From Paracyclopina nana (lineage: Eukaryota > Arthropoda > Copepoda > Cyclopoida > Cyclopettidae), in the NCBI GenBank assembly GCA_019096065.1, contig JAGUCH010000009.1, positions 5,776,001 to 5,840,000 on the forward strand: 64,000 bases of DNA, written 5' to 3'. The stretch's first letter is position 1. Each line of letters begins with the position of its first letter. Below, piece by piece: positions 31,420 through 44,700 of this stretch. The notes beneath the pieces are model-generated. The model made no database searches, was not told the origin of the DNA, and saw only the letters and a program-made list of their open reading frames with translations. The translations under genes were made by a program, and so were the position numbers.

Positions 31420-32736
31420 AAATGATGCATGAAAACAGCTCATATTTCCCATGGGACGCCAGCATATCACCACTTGAATCATTCTAAGCGAAAAATTGGA
31501 ATTAACCAGTCTTTCCATGTTTTCTATAAATAAATTCGATTTTTTGCACTGCCAATCATTGCCTTTTTGACCAGACAATGATCGTGCGACTAGAAAGCTT
31601 GAGAGGTTCAAAATGAACAAAAAGCCTTGCCCGTGAAAGGTGGAAGCTACCAAGGTCTTATAGCATAGCATAGCAAGGAGAAAGCCCTTTTCAGCATAGC
31701 CACACCTCTCCCGAAATTTTCACGCAATTTTAGTTGCACGGCGCCAGTCTGAACAGCAAAACGTACAGCAGGGAAAAAAGGTGAAAGCCCTGAAATCAGG
31801 CCCGAAAAAATACCATATATACCATATTGATAATCTACCAGACAAGCTGAAACTTTGCCATGTATATAAATGTATAGGGAGCAAGGGGAAAAGTTTGTGG
31901 TAAATGGCCTGAAATCCCACTCTACTCTTCCACTTTTTCACTGTTATGTACGTGAGCTTGCTTCCTCAAGTTAACTGCAGTTACATAGCAGTTATACGTG
32001 GTATATACCACAGTGTTAAGCAAAAAAGTTCTTTGAGATCATAAAAAGAGCCACGAATTTTCAGGCCATTCCGCCGACCAACTTTCTTGGCCATAAAGTA
32101 GCACTTTTGCTCTATTCTTTGTGTGTGAAAACCCAGGTGAAGTTGTGGCCAAAATTGGGTTATTATCAAGTAAATGCAGAAAGCTCTTTAGTTTCGGTAA
32201 CTTGACCGCATCATGGTGGGAAAACGGATCGGATTTTGCATCCAGTTTGTGCAGTAGCGTGCAAAATAATGCCCCGTTCATGTACTTCCTTTAGGAAATG
32301 CTCTACTAACTAATTCCTAATATTCAAACAACAAAAGTTATCTCATACATAAATAATGATGAAGTAAAAAATCAGATCGATTTACACTCAACTTTCAAGT
32401 AAACAAATCACCATTTTTGCCAAAGTAGCCCAGTGTGTCAAAACTATTTTAATTTTTATGCTTGATTCTTACTTTAAGCCACGAAAAGAACAGAAAACTG
32501 TGTTTTTTTCTAATGAAAAACATTGATTTTGAATTGAGAAATGAGCCCCAATTTGCCCATAAAAACGCTGCTCGGCCCCAAGCTGAACTAGTTCTTATGT
32601 AGCCACAATTTTTCACATGAACAGGGCTTAATTTGATATGCATTTTCTGATCGCTGCGATTTGTATTGTGGGCAGCTATTTTTTGATTGCTAAAACTTTT
32701 CTTCTGTTTTCTCTTTGGTCTGCAAATCTAGTCGAT
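31420..32736. other. intergenic stretch between GPCR and EF-hand gene; family E half copy
   Basis: No gene is supported. About 32280-32605 matches the right half of family E, ending with CGCTGCTCGGCCCCAAGCTGAACTAG. The promoter of the EF-hand gene is expected just before 32737; the bases before its ATG (TCTGCAAATCTAG) could also be a splice acceptor of a leader exon. Confidence 0.5.
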
Positions 32737-35015
32737 ATGGCTGAAATGGCGGGCAATTTCAAGCCCGGTGGAGCCCCAAGAAGGCATCGAAGCTCCCGGA
32801 AATCTAAAAAGGGAAAGCACCGGAAACAAATGCAGCTAACACAAGAAGATATTGAGTTTCTCAAGAAAAACACTAAATATGACGAGGCTGAAATCAGGGA
32901 GTGGTTCAAGGGCTTCAAGGTATTTTAAAATGCAAGCAAAAAAGTCCCCTGGTCATCTTGCGGCAAAAAAGAAAGCCAACAATTCAAAGTTTTTGGCACC
33001 TTGAAAAAATGCGCATAATTAAAGCCAAAGAGATTTCTGCCTTTTTTCCGCCAAAAAAAGGTAGCAACAGCTAATTATATGACAGCAAAGCAACAATGAC
33101 AAGCCTTGTTGTAGGCCTTTTTCGCGTGCGCAATTCCTCGTTCTGTTCTTGAGAAAAAGTTTGCAATTATTTCGTGCTGACTAATAATAGACATCAGTAT
33201 CATAACAAAGACACGCCATCTACCGACAATGTGATGAAACACCTGGGAGTTGAGCTCAAAGTCAAGTTTCATTTCGATGAGTGGAGTCACTTTTTGTATT
33301 ATTTATTTTAGGTTCAAAACCACTTTATTTTTGAAAAATTATCTAATAATCAACAAAGTTTGATGAGGCTGATTTGCTTTGATCTTTATTTCGAACTATT
33401 TCTTTCCAAAAAGAGGCAACTCAGTTTTTTCCACAAGCAGTGTCAACCGACAATCCCAGCTGTTGCCATAAAAGGCCGCTAGGGTCGCTCTACATCATTG
33501 CTTTTGTTATGACACTAATACGAATGGTAATTCATTTTAGGTCGACTGTCCGGATGGCCAGCTTGGAAAAGACAAGATTCTCGACATGTACTCCATGATT
33601 TTGCCCGTGGGCAATGCCAAAGTATTTGTTGACCAAATTTTCAGAATCTTTGACAAGGATGGCAATGGAAGCATAGACTTCAAGGTGGGCCAAAAAGGAT
33701 TCTAAAAATGCGTTTTAATTAAATTTTTCTGTTTCTTTAAATGTGAGTTGGTTGCAAAGATCCCACATGATTTCCTCCTTTTGACTCACTTATTCAGCTC
33801 AAGTTGAGACTCTGAAGTTTGGATATTTTTGAAAAGCCCAACTTTTCTTTTGCAGGAGTTTATGATGGCAACAGACATGACAGCATCTGGCACACCTGAG
33901 GAGAAACTGAGGTGACACACCATGAGCTTTTTTTTGCAGCAGCAGCTTTAAAAACTTTGAATATGATACAGATGGGCCTTTAAAATGTATGACAAAGATG
34001 GGAGTGGCACAATTGAGCTTCCAGAGATGATCGAAATCATTGGTACACTCTACGAAATGGAGGGAGTCCCCAAGGTGATTTTTTCCACCTTTTTGAATTC
34101 AGAGCTATGATGAATCACAGCTGTTCAATGGTCTGTGAGAAAATCACAGAAAGAGAAAGCTAACAAATTCACCTGACTACATTTACTGCTGCATATCAAG
34201 TTGTGAAGGCTATTTTTAGCTGATTCTTAGGAGAATTGAAACATTCACCACGGGCAAACAAGAATCTTCCTGCCTAATTATAAGTTGAAAGCCAAACAGA
34301 TCCCCTATTATTTTTGAGATAGAAAGCTCTCCAAGAAAGTTGTGAAAGCAGGCCAACAAAAAGCTTTTCCTTCAGCCACTCAGCAAATCACAAATATAAA
34401 GTTTTGGCTGTCTCCCCCAATGCAACAAGTCCAGCTAGGCTGTAAAAAAATATAAAAAATCAGAAAAGGCCAAAAAGGCCACCAAAGGCCATTATAGACA
34501 AGTAAAGGTAAAGGTCAATAAGACCTAAAAGTCCTTGAAAAGGCCAGAGAAGGCCTAAAAGGTCAGAGAAGGCCTAAAAGGTCAGAGAAGGCCTAAAAGG
34601 TCAGAGAAGGCCTAAAAGGCAAGTAAAGACCTTAAAGGTCCAACAAAGGCACTAAAGGCCTATAAAGGCCAAAAAGGCTAAAAATAGATATCAAAAGGCT
34701 AAAAAAGGCCCTGAAAAGCCAAAATAGACCTATAGGTCTAAAAACGCAAGAAAGGCCAAAAATACCTTAGAAAGGCCAGAAAAGGCCAAAAATTAAATGA
34801 GCCTGCATTTTATTGATTTTTACAAAAATGCTTTATTTCAGGACTCTGCTGCAGAACGTGCCAACAAGATTTTCCGCGAGCTTGACATCAATGGCGATGG
34901 CGAGGTCGACGAGGACGAGTTTGTCAAGGGCTGCATGGACGATTCTGACCTCATGAGGCTCCTCAATTCTGGAGGGTTGGCAAACTCAGCCTCTGCTGCT
35001 GAGGAATCTAATTAG
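32737..35015 (+). CDS. neuronal calcium sensor / visinin-like EF-hand protein
   Basis: Five exons: 32737-32919, 33541-33684, 33856-33911, 33972-34074, 34842-35015; phases join to 219 residues. The core follows the NCS layout: an EIREWFKGF helix, a degenerate first EF hand with DCPDG, then three intact calcium loops, [12 protein letters not shown] (about residue 100), [12 protein letters not shown] (about 134) and [12 protein letters not shown] (about 182). A 40-residue N-terminus is rich in Lys and Arg ([16 protein letters not shown]). Family members normally start with MG and are N-myristoylated; here the start is MAEMAG, so that lipid switch is missing unless an unseen leader exon supplies it. 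Expected role is calcium-dependent regulation of signalling. Intron 4 holds an AAGGCC-rich minisatellite. Confidence 0.85.
34440..34795. repeat. AAAGGCC-rich minisatellite in EF-hand gene intron
   Basis: The stretch is a loose array of AAAAGGCC-like units. Its most regular part is about 34535-34620, where a 20-base unit (GGTCAGAGAAGGCCTAAAA plus one base) repeats about four times. Located just before the last exon. Confidence 0.8.
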
Positions 35016-35819
35016 AACATCAACCTTAACCTTATCTATCAAATTACATATATATAAAGTTATTTCCTCCTCTGCATGGTGAAAATCCTTTGAATTTCTT
35101 AAAAAGGCGAATAAAGCATGACATTCGACGACCATAATTAAAAATGTAATATTACTGCTTTTTGGATTCAAAATATATTTAAGATATGAAGGTTTATAAG
35201 TAGCAAAAATACTTTTTGGAGTGGGCTAGAGCTTGATTGAAAAGTCATGTTTTGTGTCCCTTTCATACAAGGAAGGAAATTGTACACAGTGAGTAAGAGG
35301 CAAAAACTGCCAAGAAAACAGCTTTTTTTACTTGGGGACAAATTGAAAAAAAGCTTATGTGGTGACTTTTACAGTTTGAATGGGCGCCACTTTTCTGCAC
35401 TTTAGAAAGAAGATTTGCATTCAACAAAGTTTATCCTGCATTTGCTTTCCTTTTTTATTAAGCCAAAAAATAGCTCATGATTCCTGCTAGAAAATGCACA
35501 TATTTAAAACACACTAGCTCGGGCAGAAATTCGATCCGTCATCAAATTCCGAATCAAAACAACTCGTCGCTACACGTGCAGCATCAGCTGAAATTCCTAA
35601 TTATGGGCCACGTTTTTTGCCCGCCTAAATTGCTATAGGAGGGTCAAATAGTTGCAGAAGGAATGCAAACACTCTGTGTGTTCTTAATGGTCTCTCTACT
35701 TTGCTCTTTGATGCATTTCTGATCTGCGAAAGGGGAGCTACATACGTAGCAGTGAATCTCCAGGGTCTTATATAAAGAGAGTAGCTCAGCAACTGTACGC
35801 GTCAGCTGTTCAGCTTAAT

Positions 35820-36171
35820 CTATTCGCAGCGCCATCTACATCAGCAACTTGGGCAAGTGCATTTGACGTGGCTTTGCTACATAGATGAGCAAAAGTTGGC
35901 AATTTAATACTTTTGAAACACTTGTACCGAAAACTTCACTAATATGACATAATCTACAGACAAAATGGCACCCTTTCAAACCTTAAAACCATAATCAACT
36001 CACGCAAATTTCAAAGCTTTTTGCCGTTGAAACCGAATTTTTCTAGCCTGGCTCCGCCGATCAGCCAATCAAATTGCCGCTCGTAATCACGTGACAAGTT
36101 TCGCGCACGACAGTTTGTCCAAAAACACTTGCTCAAAAAGCGCCATCTATCGAAAAAGTTTGTCCTTACAC
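35820..36171. repeat. family B repeat with paired GCGCCATCTA motifs (copy 2)
   Basis: Homologous to 21934-22280 throughout. The CTCF-like motifs are at about 35829 and 36139, in the same orientation as in copies 1 and 3. Confidence 0.75.
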
Positions 36172-37189
36172 TGGCTTATACTAACATAGAACGAGCGTAC
36201 TCTGCTTATATGAACGACTCTGAGCATGTGGGAAAACACCATATCAGTATATGTCCAATAAGAGGGATATATGTGTGTATTATGAGTGCTCGCATGTAAT
36301 ATCCTGGTGTGTGTGTATAAATGAGAGTGAAGGAGAAAGCTTATTACTCCCAAGTGAAAGCAATGTTGTGCACTCATACTACTTGACTTGCATCCTCATA
36401 TTTTGATGGCGTGAAGAGGTCAGAATGAGGCCCAATTGATTATTGCCCTGCCAGATGCATTTCCCACATGAGTGCAAGAATATTATTGACATATCCCAGC
36501 TGAAGCTAGGAGTAGTGAACTAATTGCAGCTTACATGTAGTTTTTGGGCTGGGGAAAAGGCACAAGTTGAACAAGAAGAAGAAAGGGGAAGAAAAGAGTA
36601 GGAAAGTTTTGGAGTAGATCTGAACAAAAGAAGAAGCTAGCCACTTCTTTTTTTTCTTTTACCAAAGCAAAGAAGTGTTGTAGTAGGTCTGCTCCAAAAT
36701 TGCATTACTATTGTCAAAACACAATGGCTGAGCACAGACACACGTGTAGCTAGGGATTTAAATCAGTCATGCACGATCTCAAAATTGCTTGCTGTGGCTT
36801 ACTTGTAGCATGACTGATCAATACATGACAAACCTGTTCCAACTCCATTCTATCAAAGCTGAAAAACTTTGATGATGTCCATTTGAAGGCATTAAACTTT
36901 GATGAATGGCCACTCAAGGATAAAAAGCTTTTTTGTCAATAATGTAGCAGATCTCGAGATATTGGAGATGAAGATTCCAAAGTAGACGCGGTGATATAAT
37001 ATAATGATGCAACATTTCTACATATATCCTGCATTCTATCTGCAATCAGGTGCACACCCTTTAGGTTTTTATTAATGCAGATATTTATGCCCAGTTCATC
37101 TAAGCTACTTTTTGTGACTTTCTTGTCTTCCCTTTTGAAAAAAAAGTGTTGATGCTCCAAATGCTCTCATGGCCACTTTAAGAGCTATT

Positions 37190-37892
37190 CATTTACATAT
37201 CTGCACAAAAGATGCTTTAAGGGTTGACTAAACTAAGTAAAAAAGCTATCTCAATTGCTTGAGTTGCAGGTTACATGCAATGTTTTAGTCGACCCTAACT
37301 GGCTGGTTTTACCAACTCATCCTTACGTTAGGGTAGGCTAAACTATTGGGATTCTGGAGGCTAAATTATCAAGTGATCGTTAAGCGTCATAGATTTAACC
37401 AACCCTAGCTAGCCTGAGCGTAACTTGTTTGACTTACTTGCCCGGAGCAGCTGTTAGTGTTCAAATTGGCCAAGTGATTCGGTCAATTTAAGAACAGGCT
37501 ATCTAGGGTTGATAAAATCAATTTTGATTTGCCTTTGATTAAGGGCATCCATTCCAAACTAGCATTGGTTTAGTTTGTCCTAATGTAAGCATGAGTCGTT
37601 GAGCCCGTAAAGCCGACTCGCTAGGGCTGGATAAAACATTATGCAAGGCCTAAAATTCGGAGGTTTTCTTCCATATAGCTAGGGTTGATTTAATCAATGT
37701 TGAGCTGCCTTGTTTTATAGGCTAGTGTTCTAAACTAACATTGGTTTAGTCTGTCCTAATCTGATCATGAGTCTTAGAGCAAGTAAAGCCGGCCTGCTAG
37801 GGCTGACTAAATCATTCTGCAGGGTCTATAAAATTGGGCTCTGCTCATGTAAGGGTTAGGACAAATTATAGCGTGGTAGATGAACAGGGCAT
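37190..37892. repeat. family C repeat (copy, intergenic)
   Basis: Carries the family C segments (GGGTTGACTAAACTAAG, TGAGTCTTAGAGCAAGTAAAGCC) in both orientations and ends with GGTAGATGAACAGGGCA, the family terminal sequence. The left terminus is diverged. Confidence 0.6.
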
Positions 37893-38754
37893 TTCTGCTG
37901 TATGTTTTTCGCCCAAATTGAGGCAGCACAAGAGTGGCAATGGCTGGCACAAATGTATTGCCCTGGAACTGTTGATGCCAGCTGGTTTTATTTTGCATTT
38001 GCCCATGAAGAAGAAATTCTGATCACGGCTGCGCGCGGTGGTGCACAATGCGGTAAAACGTGCTGGTACATAAAAAGAATTTGCACTCTTTAAATTGGAT
38101 TAAGGTGAATCCCTCCCCAAAATTGAATTGTTTCAAATGCTGCTGCTACTACTACAATTTTTGCTATGATTTTGTGCATGTGCTCATTTGAGTCAAGGCT
38201 GTCATAGCCAATTATTATGCATGTGAAACATTAGCCAAAAGCTGCTGCATTTAGTACATATACTACTTCTCTCACTGTTTCCTGTTGCCAAGTATAAGTT
38301 GCCTGCATGCTGTGATTTACTGTGTGCGAGCAATCTATAGCAGCAGTCCTTGAGCAAAAAAAGCAGCACAAATGACAAAAAATCATCATTGCTACCAACA
38401 ATTACCAGCTAGAAGCAAAAAATGAAATACAACAATGTAAAAGCCTTGCCCAAAAATTCCCCTCAATCTTGAATTCTCAAAGGATGGGTGAAATTGCTCC
38501 CCAAGTGCACCTTGGTCACTTTAAAAATGTCAACAGCAAATTTAGCTCAACTTTGTGAAAATGTTTTTTAAAGCAGACTTTCCTCTTGATTTTATAAACT
38601 TTATCAGCAGTTGTAATTCTGATGATCCTTGAGAGTTCACAAACTATTTGAAGATTCTCCTCCTCTCAAAGTAATTGCAGGCTGTCTACACTACAACGAC
38701 AACAACAACTACAACATTCCTGCTGCCTCAAGATTCCATGAAAGAGGAGTGTGT

Positions 38755-39222
38755 GTACATACCCAACCAGAAATTTTCCCAAGTTTTCTGAGAGTTATTG
38801 TAACGCATTGGCACTCCTTTGTTTTACCCTGGTTGTGTTAATGTCGTAATGTAACATAAACTGCGATACTACCTATGACAAAAAAATCAGAGGTGAAATG
38901 GCTAATTGGTGTTTTTTGATTTTACTTCGATGGTAAGGCAGTTAATGTAACATAGCGACATACACTCTATGTTGATGAAATGTGTAAGTTTCACTGAGCG
39001 TTATTTTGGCATATTGTTTTACCCAGGTTGATTTAATGCTGTTAATGTTGATACCACATATGACTAAAAAATCTGAAGTGAAATGACTAATTGGTGTTTT
39101 AGATTTTACTTTGGTGGCGAGGGAGTTAATGTAACATAACGACATGATCACTATGTCGATGAAATGCAAAAGTCTCACTGAGGATTATTTTGGCGTATGT
39201 GGGCTCAAAATTTCTGGTCCGG
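38755..39222. repeat. family A inverted-repeat element
   Basis: Begins ACCCAACCAGAAATTTTCCC and ends AAAATTTCTGGTCCGG, inverted with respect to each other. The flanks read ACATA and TATATA, so a TA target duplication is possible. Inner GTAAGGCAGTTAATGTAACATA and its complement form a second inverted pair. Other family A copies: 39668-39934, 40412-40757, 42648-42989, 43315-43572, 46981-47244, 48619-48897, 49518-49789. Confidence 0.75.
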
Positions 39223-39667
39223 TATATACTTTTATAAGTGTGTGTGTGGGCGTTGCAAAAATGCTCTATTGTTTCCACATATGAAGCATAAGTGAAGAAA
39301 AAATGATGCCTTGGGGGTCAACATGAAAAAGTTAAAGGCTGATGATGATGATAACACCAACTTTCTTGCCTACTTTCGCTGAATGCCAATTCGTCATCGT
39401 CGTAGTAGATATCAAAGCCAGTTGTCAGAGTCCTTTAATCAATCATTTGAGCCACGACAGTTTCAAGCGCACACACACTTTTCACATTTTTCTTACAAGT
39501 GGCTGCTGCAGGTGCGCATGACGTGACATTTGCATGAGAGCTGCAATGTCATCTGAGCAAACTTTGCCCAGAAATGACAATTCAGATCCAGTAACGAAAC
39601 TAACTAGATGTCCGGGAGCGGCACTCGGATTATTTGAGCGGATGCGTTCAACGAATTCCCTGCCAAA

Positions 39668-40757
39668 AATTCTGAGCCGTCATGCACCAAAATAACCCTC
39701 AGTTGAACTTACACATTTTATCGACATAATGTTCATGTCGTTATGTAGCATTAACTGCATTGTCACCGAAGTAAAATCTAAAACACCAATTTGTCGATTC
39801 ACCTTCGATTTTTTTTAAATAGGTGGTTAGGCAGTTAACGTTGCATTACGACATAAAGTCTGCATGGGTAAAACGAAGGTGTGCCAATACGTTACAATAA
39901 CTTTCAGAAAACTTGGGAAAATTTCCGGTTGGGATTGGCTTTGCCGCCTTCAGCGGATCGCCTCGCTCCGCTCCCTATAAAAAATGGCCAATACATACAC
40001 ACGTGGTTTTTCTCTATAGGCCCAGAATTTGAGGGTGACACGTGAGTTGCCCGCCAATGAATTGATCCAATCAACTCCACCTTTCATTAAGGCCACAATC
40101 AAGGCTCACATTGTGGAAAAAATTGCCTACCTCGAAATTTCACAGATGATATCTCGTTTTGGATGCTGCTGCTGCTGTTGCGGTGCGACACATTTTCGTC
40201 CTTCTCAGGCCGAATGCTGGCGTAAGACTAACTTAGTTGGCTGGATGCTAAGACCTCAACTTGTGAGCGTGAGCAAAACACTGAGAGAGAGAGCCGAAAA
40301 ATGGGCAAAGCGCAAACTCGATTCTCCATTCTCCTTATATGCACACAGTTGGGTAAAATGCAGCTAAAACGCGAATTTCGCCTCAATTTTTTTGACGATA
40401 CCCAAAAAGAAATTCTGAGCCCTCGAACGTCAAAATAATCCTCAGTGAGACTTATACGTTTTTTCTACATATAGTTTATGTCGTTATGTAACATTAACTG
40501 CCTTGACGCTGAAGTAAAATCAAAAACACCAATTAGTTATGTCACCTTCGATTTTTTTGCGTAGATGGTAACGCATTAAGGCATGGATCACCTGCTTGTA
40601 ATATCTGATATTTTGTCAAATTATCGGAGCAAAATAAAAATATCGCAGGTGAACCAGACGTATGTTACAAAACGACACAAATCCAACATGGGAAAAATGA
40701 AGGAGTGCCAACGCGTTACAATAACTTTCAGAAAACTTGGGAAAATTTCTGGTTGGG
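39668..40757. repeat. two further family A copies
   Basis: Copies at 39668-39934 and 40412-40757 each run from AAATTCTGAGCC ... to AAATTTCCGGTTGGG or AAATTTCTGGTTGGG, with the inverted inner pair. The second carries an insertion of about 60 bases (near 40580-40650). Between them (39949-39980) is the short motif GCCTTCAGCGGATCGCCTCG followed by CTCCGCTC, which recurs near 43725 and 47410. Confidence 0.65.
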
Positions 40758-41799
40758 TATACATTCTAGCTCTAAGGAATAAGGATTCGGTTACATTTTA
40801 AGCACCGCTAATAATGCCTACTACTGCAACGATGACTTGGGCCTGTCTGATTACGTAATGCATATGCGTGAAAACTTGAGACGCGCACGCGCGCGCGCGC
40901 GCACGTGTAGTTTTTTTAACACAGCTGGGTGCAGCCAAAGTCGCATGCTTTGTTGCATGATCGTGAAAATTATGGTTTTTACCTTTTCCCCTCATTTTTG
41001 AGGCCCAAGAAAAGTTTGATTTTCGTACTCTGCATGCTCCTTTGAATAGGCCAATTTAAAGCGTATTTTTCCTTAATTGCGTTCGTTGCCATTATTGCTT
41101 GATGTGTATATATAAAAAGCATAATTAGGGCCATGTTTTATGGCATTTTAATGAGCTCCGCTTCAGGCTTGAATTTCTAGCAAAAAAATGCTTTGATGTG
41201 CGCGCGCGCGCATATTTGATCTACACAATTTCCCATATTTTTTTTAGTCTAGCAGAAATGGATTTTTTCTTCTGTGGCTCGAGCTGCAATTTTGTGCACC
41301 ATTTGCTGCTGCTTCATTCATTTTCTGTTCAGAAGAATTTTTTCTCTGCAGTCATTAAAGGCATTAACTGACAAGAAGAGCCACCATTTTTCCCAAGTCC
41401 CTTGCTCTAATTAATTCCATGTTCAAAATTGAAAAAAAGTAGTATCTTGAGGAAAAAGGCTACTTTTTACACTCTTTTATGCCAGGGCTAGCTGCTGCTG
41501 TGCGTTATCTAAGTCTTGGCCATTTTATGGCACCCAAACGTAGCCCAGTAGGAAAGTCCAATTTATGTCATAGTTTGAGTCTGGGCGGCCATCTTGGCAG
41601 TCATTTATTCGACGACTGCGACAACAGCTTGGGCTGGAAAATAAAGGGATCAATATGTATCTTACAGAACACGCCCACTTTTTGCCTTTTGGACAGTCTT
41701 ATCAGCATTTTGCGGCTTCGAAGATAAAGAAAGGTGACAGCAGCAGCAGCTGCTAAATAGTTGAGAAGAAATGTGCTTTGTTCCACCTTAAGCAAAATA

Positions 41800-44700
41800 A
41801 TGGCAGCCATTAAGTCAATCAAGCACAAAAGCTTCCTCATCGCAGCAACGCGAAAGCAACGGGATCAGGTAGACAAATTTCCCTTGTATGGGATATTTTT
41901 CGCGGAAGTTTCGCATTTCCGCCTAAAGCAAATAAGCCGTTATAGGCGTGCGGTCGATAGATTCGCAGCGCCATCTATATCAGCAACTTGGGCAGTAACA
42001 TTTGAAGTGGCTGCGCTACATAAACGAACAAAAGTTGGCAATTTAATACCTTTCGAAACACTTGTACCGAAAACTTCACTTATATGACACAATCTACAGA
42101 CAAAATGGCACCCTTTCAAGCCTTAAAACTGTAATAAACTTCCGCGAATTTCCAAGCTTTTCGCCATTGAAACCGAATTCTTCTTGCCTGGCTCCGCCGA
42201 TCAGCCAATCAAATTGCCGCTCGAAATCACGTGACAAGTTTCTCGAGCGGCAGTTTGTCCAAAAACACTTGCTCAAAAAGCGCCATCTATCGAAAAAGTT
42301 TGTCCCTTGACTCGCTTATTTCACCGCCTAAATTATGTTTATAGGTCTTTGCTCTTCTCCCTGCTGACCAAGATGATGCGAAGAAAGCAAATGATGATGG
42401 CGTGGATGGAACGGAGGCTCCGGACATATTTCCCCATAGCCACAATTTCCACGTGCCCTTCTTCATCACCATAATCAGGGAATTTTAGCATCAGCAGCAT
42501 ATAGTATATATAGGGCAAATCCTTCCCCTGCTACTATACTATGAGGCCAAAAAAGCCATGCAAACTTTGGCGGAAGCCTTGCTTGACTTTCCGGATTAAG
42601 GAGTAAAGTCCGAAAGGATTCCACAGAGTTGGGCAAAACCCGACGAGAAATTTTCCCAAGTTTTCTGAAAGTTATTGTAATGTGCTGGCACTCCTTCGTT
42701 TTGCTCAGGTTGAGTTTATATCGTTATTTTTTTAGTTGTATATTTCGAGCTGGGGCACGTAAAGTAGGGTCATTAAATAGCTGAGCGAGGATTTTAAAAT
42801 GGGAAAACTCGAGTACAGCTTTACTAGCCCGAGCCTGCGAGGGCTGTAATTGTACGAGTGTACAAAGTGCAAATTTGTCAGCTTGATTTTACTTCGGTGG
42901 CAAGGCAGTTAATGTTAAATAATGGCATAAGCTCTCTGCTGATAAAACGTAAAAGGTTATTTTTGGGTTATTTGGGCTCAGATTTTCTGGTTGGGAAAGC
43001 GCCTTTTTTTGGAATATTGTAATTTATGCAGCCTAAATATGTAGCCAGAGGCCGCAGGTGTCTGCCATTTGAACATATGTGAGCTGCTGGTGCTAATCTT
43101 CACCACGAAAACACTATAAATAGTATCATAGAACTGTCAGTATTCCTCTTTCACACCATCGACCTGACTACCAAGCATAATTTTGAGGTCACTTCCAGTG
43201 GACCGACCCCGATTTGCTCGGCTCTTATTTATGACCCTCGACGAAGGCATGAGGTATAGTTAAATAGGTGTCCGAGGCGGAGAGCTACGCCTTGGAAAAT
43301 TTGAGCGTATGCATAATGAAAATAATTGTAACTTATTGGCACTTCCTTTGTTTTATCCATGTTGATTTTTAAAAGTCGTAATTTTAACATTTACTTCCTT
43401 ACCAAAATCAAAGTAATCAAAAATCACAGGGGAAAAGTAAATTTGTCAGCTTGATTTTACTTCGGTGGCAAGGTAGTTAATTGTATAAAATGGCATAAAC
43501 TCTTTGTAGATAAAACGTAAAATGTTTGATGAGAACTATTTTAGGGACTAACAGTCCATAATTTCCGGTTGGCATATAAATATGCCAAAAAACTAGCAAA
43601 TCTCTCATTGGCGCTATTAATAGAGCTATGGGCTTTAATTACAGAGGTCTGACGTTCGAGCCCCAATCAAGATGTATTTTTAATAATGCCGAAAAGCCTA
43701 CTCTAAAAATTTTAACTTTTTTTAGCCGCCTTCGGCTGGTTGACTCGCTCCGCTCTAACAAATCCATTCTTCATACAGAAGTATCTAAAAAAAGTTTCCT
43801 TTTCTCCCCATGAAAACAAGCCCTGGAGGCTCTTCACGTACATGCTCGTCCATTCAGGATATGTGCACATTGCCACCAATATATTAGGTATAAACATGAT
43901 TATTAATCATAGTAAATTACATTTAGTTCCACCCATTAAAAAAAATATAATACAACTTAAGTTTTCTAGTGCAATTGATGCTTGGCATGCCCCTCGAAAT
44001 TGTGCATGGACCTCTGAGGATTGGAGCTGTGTATTTGGCTGGTGTCCTCACTGGCAGCCTCATGACCTCCACCACAGATCCTGGGAGTTTCCTGGCTGGA
44101 GCCTCTGGGGGCGTGTATGCCCTCATGATTGCCCATTTGCCCTCGCTCATCATGAATTGGCGAGAAATGAAGACCTTCTTCGAGTGGTTCGTCAGGTAAA
44201 TTTAGCAGCTTGAAATGATGATGATGGGCGTGGCCCTCGTCATGTGCACCGAGTCGTCAGAGCAGCTGACCGGGGCCACCTTTCGCTTGTTGCGAATGCC
44301 AAACATGATCTTGCTGCGTCTTCGTTTTCGCTCTGTTCTCCTCTGACGTAAAATCTGATATGAAAGGGATCAATCACATATTATGTTGACTTTTCTCCAT
44401 AGATGGCGCCACTTGAAGCTAACTCTTCAACTAATAGCCTGTTCATCTACCACGAAAAACTAAGTCGTAATTTTAGCTTTTAGATAAATTGTCGTTTATT
44501 AAGCAGAAAAATAGTGGGAAATCAGCGCATGAAACCAGTCCTGAGCATTGGAATTGGGCAGGCGAGTCAAACAAGTTAAGCGCAAGCTCGTTAGGGTAGG
44601 CTAAATCCAAGATGCGTTGCCATTACCTAAGAGCATAGCTGCCAAAGAAACAAGGGATTCACTTATCCTAAGACAAGGATGAGTCTTGAGCAAGTTAAAC

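Larger units (their letters stand above)
35016..41799. other. 6.8 kb repeat-rich stretch without a supported gene
   Basis: I find no exon chain here. Recognisable content: family B (35820-36171), family C (37190-37892), family A (38755-39222, 39668-39934, 40412-40757), a 90-bp repeat at 39589-39677 that recurs inverted at 48881-48966, a (CG)n-like GCGCGC run near 40890 and simple AT-rich sequence. Several open frames of 60-110 codons overlap repeats or lack protein character. Regulatory sequence of the rhomboid gene may lie at the right end. Confidence 0.5.

Noticed and set aside
40029..40367. 112-codon plus-strand frame with a run of cysteines
   Set aside because: The cysteine run comes from a TGC trinucleotide repeat; the frame lies between family A copies and has no domain or splice partner.
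35016..41799. additional genes in the 6.8 kb gene-poor stretch
   Set aside because: Open frames there are short, overlap repeats and cannot be chained by splice sites into a recognisable protein.
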